From NCBI RefSeq assembly GCF_014651675.1, contig NZ_BMXI01000006.1, forward strand, positions 205,866 to 269,865: a stretch of DNA of 64,000 bases, given 5' to 3'. Shown piece after piece: positions 59,944 through 64,000 of this stretch; position 1 is the stretch's first letter; the number at the start of each line of letters is the position of its first letter. This DNA comes from Roseibacillus persicicus. Its GTDB lineage: Bacteria > Verrucomicrobiota > Verrucomicrobiia > Verrucomicrobiales > Akkermansiaceae. The notes beneath the pieces are model-generated. The model saw only the letters and a program-made list of their open reading frames with translations, was not told where the DNA came from and made no database searches. Both the position numbers and the translations under genes were made by a program.

Positions 59944-60879
59944 CTAATCCTTGCGGGTGAGCTCAACGAAAACATCTTCCAAGGTTCCGACGTGTCGATG
60001 GAGGGTGCGGAGAGGCCATTTCTTTTCCTCCGCCAGTTTGGAGAGGCGGGGGCGGGTTTCGGTATTGGAATCAACGAGAATGGTGAGGTTCTGCCACCCA
60101 TCATCGGAAGAGTGATTGAGGGTCACCTTCTTGATGTGGGGCAGCGCTTCGACGGCTTCGACCAGTTCGGCCTTTGGTGCCTGAATCTCCAACGAAATAT
60201 TGCCCGCAGCCCGCATATTCTTCACGAGATTGGCGGGAGTGTCGTTGGCCTTGATGTGCCCGCCCTCCAGAATGATGACCTTTTTGCAGATCATTTCTAC
60301 TTCGGATAAAATGTGGGAGGAGAGGAAAATGGTGCGGTCGGCCGCGAGGTTCTTGATGAGATTGCGGATGGAGCGAATCTGGTTCGGGTCCAGTCCGTTG
60401 GTGGGCTCGTCGAGAATCAGAAGGGGTGGGTCGTGCACGAGGGAGTCGGCGAGACCAACGCGCTGGCGATAGCCTTTGGAAAGGGTCTTAATCATCTTGC
60501 GGCGCACGTCGCCAAGTCCGCATTCCTCGACCACAATATCGAGCCGCTTCTGAAGCTCCTTGCCACGGAGGCCCTTGAGGGTGCCGCGGTGTTTGAGGAA
60601 CTCGCGAACCCGCATTTCGCGATAGAGCGGGACGTTCTCCGGCATGTAGCCGATTTGGCGTCGGGCTTCAATGGACTGCCGAAAGATATCGTAGCCCGCA
60701 ATACTGGCTGCGCCCGAGCTGGGGGGGTGGTACCCAGTGAGCACCCGGATCGTCGAAGTCTTGCCGGCACCGTTTGGTCCCAAAAAGCCCACCACGTCGC
60801 CAGCTTTGACCTCAAAGGAAATCGAGTCCACCGCGGTGTGGCGTCCGTAGCTCTTGGTGAGATTTTCAACCTGAATCAT
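59944..60879 (-). CDS. ABC transporter ATP-binding subunit (GldA/NosF type)
   Basis: A 311-residue ATPase. VGFLGPNGAGKTSTIRVL is Walker A, IKTLSKGYRQRVGLADSL is the signature, LLILDEPTNGLDPNQ is Walker B, and FLSSHILSEVEMIC carries the switch His. The extra C-terminal 90 residues (GNISLEIQAPKAELVEAVEA) match the regulatory tail of DrrA/GldA/NosF-like ATPases that work with ABC-2 permeases. No permease is encoded next to it in this window, so the cognate membrane subunit lies elsewhere. The upstream lipoprotein and glycosylase-like genes are on the same strand. Confidence 0.93.
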   Translation of the reverse strand: MIQVENLTKSYGRHTAVDSISFEVKAGDVVGFLGPNGAGKTSTIRVLTGYHPPSSGAASIAGYDIFRQSIEARRQIGYMPENVPLYREMRVREFLKHRGTLKGLRGKELQKRLDIVVEECGLGDVRRKMIKTLSKGYRQRVGLADSLVHDPPLLILDEPTNGLDPNQIRSIRNLIKNLAADRTIFLSSHILSEVEMICKKVIILEGGHIKANDTPANLVKNMRAAGNISLEIQAPKAELVEAVEALPHIKKVTLNHSSDDGWQNLTILVDSNTETRPRLSKLAEEKKWPLRTLHRHVGTLEDVFVELTRKD

Positions 60880-60962
60880 CCGCCGGAAGGGTGAACAGGT
60901 GCGGGCAAAGGTTCAACGACGAACCTCGTGATGGGAGATTTTAAATCAACGGCGTTCTTCCC

Positions 60963-61430
60963 TCAGGGAAAGATCGTGCCTTCGGGGGCGAGCCAGAAGG
61001 TCCCGCCGGGTTGCCCGTCGAAATACCAGGTCCCCTCCAGTTCCTTGCCATTGCGGCGGGATTCCCCCCGAAGCATCAGGCGGCCTCCCAGAAGAGCGAT
61101 TTGGCCGTCTTTACCATTATTGGATTGGTAGGTGGCCCGTTGGGTAATGTGGGGCCCGTGGTTGTCGAGAAGGAAGCGGGAGGCTTCGTTTTCGGCCGAC
61201 ATGGGGTCGGCGGCGAGGGAGAACCAGAGAGAAAAAGGGAGCTCCGAGTTGAACTTTCCACTAGTCGTGGCGTCTCCGGAGAAAAAGAGGGAGCGGTTGG
61301 CGGAGTCGAAGGACACGTCCAGCCGAGCGGCTTGGCTGGGTGGCGGTTCCTCGCTCTTTTTTCCTCCACCACAGGAAGTGAGCAGGAAGAAAACCGGGAG
61401 AAGGGCTAGCAGGATGGGGGAGCGGCGCAT
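60963..61430 (-). CDS. Lipoprotein of unknown function
   Basis: A 155-residue lipoprotein with signal ILLALLPVFFLLTSCGGGKK; the lipobox LTSC predicts lipidation at the cysteine. The mature part is beta-rich (LDVSFDSANRSLFFSGDATT, GTWYFDGQPGGTFWLAPEG). No family is recognised. The start ATG at 61430 is 11 bp from the stop of the glycosylase-like gene upstream, and the ABC ATPase follows after 83 bp, so the three may share a transcript. Confidence 0.7.
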   Translation of the reverse strand: MRRSPILLALLPVFFLLTSCGGGKKSEEPPPSQAARLDVSFDSANRSLFFSGDATTSGKFNSELPFSLWFSLAADPMSAENEASRFLLDNHGPHITQRATYQSNNGKDGQIALLGGRLMLRGESRRNGKELEGTWYFDGQPGGTFWLAPEGTIFP

Positions 61431-61441
61431 AGGGGGATGCT

Positions 61442-62347
61442 TTATGTTATAGAGTTGGGATGGGTTGAAATGGTCACTTGGTTGAAGAGAACATCGAGTG
61501 TTTCCATGACTTTGACTCTGAGAGCGGCTGCTTTGTTCGCAAGTTTTTGCTGAATCTCTTCATATTGCGCCCGTCCCCCGGACGTTTCAATGGGGATGGC
61601 TGCATATCCATAGTCGCTGAGCTCGTAGGGCGAGGCCCGCATATCGAGTTCCCGAAGTTCCAAAGCCAGAAAGAAGGTTTGGCGAAGGAGGTCCGAACCC
61701 AGCCAGGGCATAGCCTTGAAGGTCCACTTGTAGAGGTCCATGTTTGCATGCACGCAGCCGGGTTGCTCGAACTCCTCGCGAGTCAATAGAGTGGGTTGCA
61801 GCCGGTTGCGGGGAGCCGCTGCCGGAGTGAAGAATCGAACGGCATCGAAGTGCGAGCAGGCGAGGGTGCTGGAATCGACGAACTCCTTGATTTCCTGGGG
61901 AGAAAGGCGAAGAGGCGCTCGTTCGCGATGTCGAATGTCATCGCTCTGATAGACCATGGCCCACTCATGCAGACCGTGGCAGCCGAAGTTGGGCGGGCGA
62001 CTGGCAGTGACTTCGAGCAGCCGGCGAGCGAAGCGAAAGCGTTCCAGGTCCTTGGGTCGCAGGATGTCGGGATTCAGTGCGACGGTGCCATTCTGGTGGC
62101 GGTAGTGTTTTTGAGAGAAGTGGTGGGGGAGATCTTCGGCGGTAGTCAACACCTCGCCCACCGCCGGATGCCATTGCTCCAGCTTGCCTGCGGGGAAGGA
62201 GTAGTAGCTAAAGAGGAAATCGTGCACCGGATGGAGGTCGCCGCGAGCGCGGCGCTGGCGAAATGCCGAGGTCACCGGAGCAAGGGCCGCGCGATGCGTT
62301 TCCGCCCTCTCTTGCCAACATTTCGCTTTCACCGGGGTCTGGACCAT
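61442..62347 (-). CDS. 3-methyladenine DNA glycosylase-like protein (annotated family, function unproven)
   Basis: A protein of about 301 residues. HPVHDFLFSYYSFPAGKLEQ, WHPAVGEVL, NFGCHGLHEWAMVYQ and LTREEFEQPGCVHANMDLYK match a family widely annotated as 3-methyladenine DNA glycosylase in Actinobacteria and other bacteria. I see no helix-hairpin-helix or AlkA/Tag motif, so the enzymatic name is doubtful. Conserved His and Cys residues (HGLHEW, GCVHAN, HFDAVRF) suggest a metal-binding protein. The ATG at 62347 is chosen; longer starts would overlap the divergent dinB start. Confidence 0.65.
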   Translation of the reverse strand: MVQTPVKAKCWQERAETHRAALAPVTSAFRQRRARGDLHPVHDFLFSYYSFPAGKLEQWHPAVGEVLTTAEDLPHHFSQKHYRHQNGTVALNPDILRPKDLERFRFARRLLEVTASRPPNFGCHGLHEWAMVYQSDDIRHRERAPLRLSPQEIKEFVDSSTLACSHFDAVRFFTPAAAPRNRLQPTLLTREEFEQPGCVHANMDLYKWTFKAMPWLGSDLLRQTFFLALELRELDMRASPYELSDYGYAAIPIETSGGRAQYEEIQQKLANKAAALRVKVMETLDVLFNQVTISTHPNSIT

Positions 62348-62468
62348 CTCCTGCACTGGTCGGAGTTTGCCAGCTGCTCCACTTTCCGCCAAGGGAATAG
62401 CTAGGGGAGCTTTACTAGCGACTTTCGAAAACCAATTTCCAAGACCCGCATTTGCGCTATCGTGTGGC

Positions 62469-63512
62469 GTGCCCCGAACCATCCTCCATATCGACATGGA
62501 CTGCTTCTACGCGGCGATCGAGGAGCGAGATAATCCGGCCCTGCGTGGGAAACCGGTGGGGGTCGGCGGGCGTTCGCAGCGGGGAGTGCTGACGACCGCG
62601 AATTACGAGGCGCGCAAGTTCGGGTGTCACTCCGCGATGCCGGTTTTCAAAGCCTTGGAAAAGTGTCCCCACCTCATCCTCGTGCCTGTCCGGTTCGATG
62701 TTTATCGTGAGGAGTCGCAGAAGATTCGGGCCATCTTCGGCCGCTTTACCGAGTTGATTGAGCCGCTCAGCTTGGATGAAGCCTATCTGGATGTCAGCGC
62801 ACTTCGTTCCGATGGTTCGGCGGTGGCGCGGGAGGTGCGAAATCAGATTCGCGAAGAGACCGGCTTGACTGCTTCCGCCGGAATCGCCCCGAACAAGATG
62901 TTGGCGAAAGTGGCGAGCGATTGGGAGAAGCCCGACGGCCAATTCGCGATTTCGGAGAGCGAGGTGGCAGATTTCGTGCATACGCTGCCAGTGAAAAAGA
63001 TTCCCGGGGTCGGGAGCAAGATGGCGGAAAAGCTGGCCGCGATTCAGGTGCAGACTTGTGGCGATTTGCAATCTTTCGAGCGGGTGGAATTGGCTCGAAG
63101 ATTCGGCAAATGGGGAAGCGAACTCTATGATTTGAGTCGAGGAGTGGACGAGCGACCTGTTCGAACGGAGCGCGAGCGGAAGTCCGTCAGCACCGAGACC
63201 ACTTTTCGGGAAAATCGCACCACCCTCGAAGAGCTCGATGACTCCATGCCTCCCTTGCTGGAAAGCTTGCGGGACTCTTTGGGAGGAAAGCATCGCGATC
63301 GGCGTATCAAGTCACTGGTGGTGAAGCTCAAGTTCGCGGACTTCGAGACCACCACCGCAGAACGGGCGCATGGGCGGGTTGATGCGGCACTTTTCACGGA
63401 GTTACTACAAGAAGCCTGGTTGCGGGGGCAGGGGCGGGCCGTCCGCCTTCTCGGCGTAGGGGTCAAGTTTGCGCCCAAGGAGGAAAGAACGCAGTTGGAG
63501 TTGGAGCTGTAA
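62469..63512 (+). CDS. dinB: DNA polymerase IV (DinB)
   Basis: The 347-residue Y-family polymerase starts at GTG 62469 (VPRTILHIDMDCFYAAIEER). The catalytic acidic residues are in HIDMDCFYA and SLDEAYLDV, TASAGIAPNKMLAKVASDW is the conserved palm block, and PVKKIPGVGSKMAEKLAAIQ is the HhH motif of the thumb. The C-terminal QLELEL resembles a beta-clamp-binding peptide. It performs translesion synthesis. An upstream in-frame ATG would add 34 residues that do not fit the family. It is divergent from the glycosylase-like gene, and the shared 120 bp show no SOS-box I can recognise. Confidence 0.96.
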   Translation: MPRTILHIDMDCFYAAIEERDNPALRGKPVGVGGRSQRGVLTTANYEARKFGCHSAMPVFKALEKCPHLILVPVRFDVYREESQKIRAIFGRFTELIEPLSLDEAYLDVSALRSDGSAVAREVRNQIREETGLTASAGIAPNKMLAKVASDWEKPDGQFAISESEVADFVHTLPVKKIPGVGSKMAEKLAAIQVQTCGDLQSFERVELARRFGKWGSELYDLSRGVDERPVRTERERKSVSTETTFRENRTTLEELDDSMPPLLESLRDSLGGKHRDRRIKSLVVKLKFADFETTTAERAHGRVDAALFTELLQEAWLRGQGRAVRLLGVGVKFAPKEERTQLELEL

Positions 63513-63914
63513 TGAAAGGGCTGAAGGCTTCCGCCAATTCCTGTTAGAATGACTCCCTCTTTGTCGTTGCCAGTGAGTAGGCATCTCCGTTTGAAAGAGA
63601 ATTTTCCAATCGAACAAATTCTCCTGAAGTGATAGTCTTCCTTATCTCTTGAGAAACGTGCTGTCAGGTCCTCAATTTCCAAGCTCGAGCTGTGGATATG
63701 CTTACAGCGAGAAAGGAAAGAACACAGCTCTCAGAGTTCCACCCAGGGAGCCCACTTATCATTGCGAACGACCGGTGAAAGGCCTCGAACGTCCGCGCCA
63801 TCAACGAAAACCCGCTCGGTGCTACAGCTACGCCACTGCACGGCTGACCCGTTGCCAAGCCTCCCTCGTGCACCGTTCAAACTCGCCCACCCTTAGGCCG
63901 TGTGGACAAATTGG
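63513..63914. other. Region between dinB and the transposase fragment, no gene seen
   Basis: About 400 bp with only short open frames that lack family resemblance. The right part borders the transposase end; GGCCGTGTGGACAAA at about 63897-63911 could be part of an IS terminal repeat, but the matching end is outside the window. Confidence 0.5.
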
Positions 63915-64000
63915 TTATTTGAGCCAGTCCATTGAAGATGCGAGGAATACGAAGGAAAGGTAGTTATCCGCTCTACGATCGTAGCGAGTGTCGATTCGGC
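63915..64000 (-). CDS. IS5-like transposase, C-terminal fragment at the window edge
   Basis: Reading leftwards from the right edge, the frame gives RIDTRYDRRADNYLSFVFLA followed by SSMDWLK and a TAA at 63915-63917. The pattern T-R-Y-D-(K/R)-x-A-x-N-(F/Y)-L-x-x-(V/L)-x-L-A-S-x-x-x-W-L-K is the C-terminus of IS5-family (DDE) transposases. The gene continues beyond 64000, so completeness cannot be judged. It is the only mobile element seen in the window. Confidence 0.72.
   Translation of the reverse strand, partial: RIDTRYDRRADNYLSFVFLASSMDWLK

Noticed and set aside
62348..62468. An SOS or LexA box ahead of dinB
   Set aside because: No palindrome resembling a known LexA site was found, and the verrucomicrobial consensus is not known to me.
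63664..63873. A 69-codon minus-strand frame near the right edge
   Set aside because: Residue composition is random-looking, and there is no start context or family match.
1..64000. The hexamer GTTAGA/TCTAAC seems to recur throughout
   Set aside because: A rough expectation from base composition gives a similar number of copies, so no enrichment is claimed.
1..64000. tRNA, rRNA, tmRNA or CRISPR loci
   Set aside because: None of the conserved tRNA, rRNA or tmRNA words, nor spaced direct repeats, were found; RNase P RNA is the only structural RNA recognised.

Overview
The window looks like chromosomal DNA of a Verrucomicrobiota bacterium, most likely Verrucomicrobiales and perhaps marine. By eye the DNA is moderately GC-rich. 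The taxonomic clues are a Verru_Chthon cassette protein A (23958-27746), large LamG/thrombospondin-3 surface proteins, a DUF4175-like operon with a prenyltransferase-repeat protein, a eukaryote-type HisA, and polysaccharide-active enzymes (GH16, alginate-lyase family, sulfatase with its formylglycine-generating enzyme). No phage, plasmid or CRISPR locus is visible. The only mobile DNA is the 3' end of an IS5-like transposase cut by the right edge.

Layout. 1-5116 (minus): partial secreted protein; a flavinylation cassette (porin, FMN-binding protein, PepSY membrane protein, ApbE); a copper-type formylglycine-generating enzyme. 5187-7896 (plus): overlapping three-gene operon of eukaryote-type HisA, hotdog thioesterase and FAD-dependent dehydrogenase. 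8024-10956: ribosomal protein L9, DUF937 protein, SufE and SufS. 11074-19866 (minus): six tightly coupled envelope genes, ending in three tandem paralogues that share one architecture. 20102-23425: giant LamG/TSP3 protein. 23958-30720 (plus): Verru_Chthon protein, OmpA-like, coiled-coil and DUF456 genes, then RNase P RNA. 31308-33644: HesB-type protein and MutL. 33780-45320: GH16, dehydrogenase, sulfotransferase, beta-helix protein, double-domain DegP-like protein, alginate-lyase family protein and ThuA. 45393-50030 (minus): pyruvate carboxylase followed by a HipA-like kinase and a small DUF3037-like partner. 50420-54492: HIT, HTH protein, NrdR with a companion, polyprenyl synthase, hypoxanthine phosphoribosyltransferase. 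54649-63512: sulfatase, Gfo/Idh oxidoreductase, SUMF1-fold protein, propeller-like protein, ABC ATPase, lipoprotein, glycosylase-like protein and DNA polymerase IV.

How the genes fit together. ApbE would attach FMN covalently to the exported FMN-binding protein, and the PepSY protein is the likely membrane electron conduit. The formylglycine-generating enzyme (4034-5116) can mature the Cys-type sulfatase 50 kb away, since both carry signal peptides. The six-gene envelope operon probably builds or monitors a cell-envelope structure; its function is unknown. The strongest unexplained items are that operon with its repeated (module)2-ConA-like-(module)2 proteins, a C-terminal module shared by three unrelated secreted proteins, the HipA-like kinase pair behind pyruvate carboxylase, a palindromic repeat lying in frame inside pyruvate carboxylase, and the eukaryote-type HisA.

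Limits. All calls come from reading the sequence. Family names rest on recognised motifs and not on database searches, and start sites are the most plausible by motif, overlap and signal-peptide logic.
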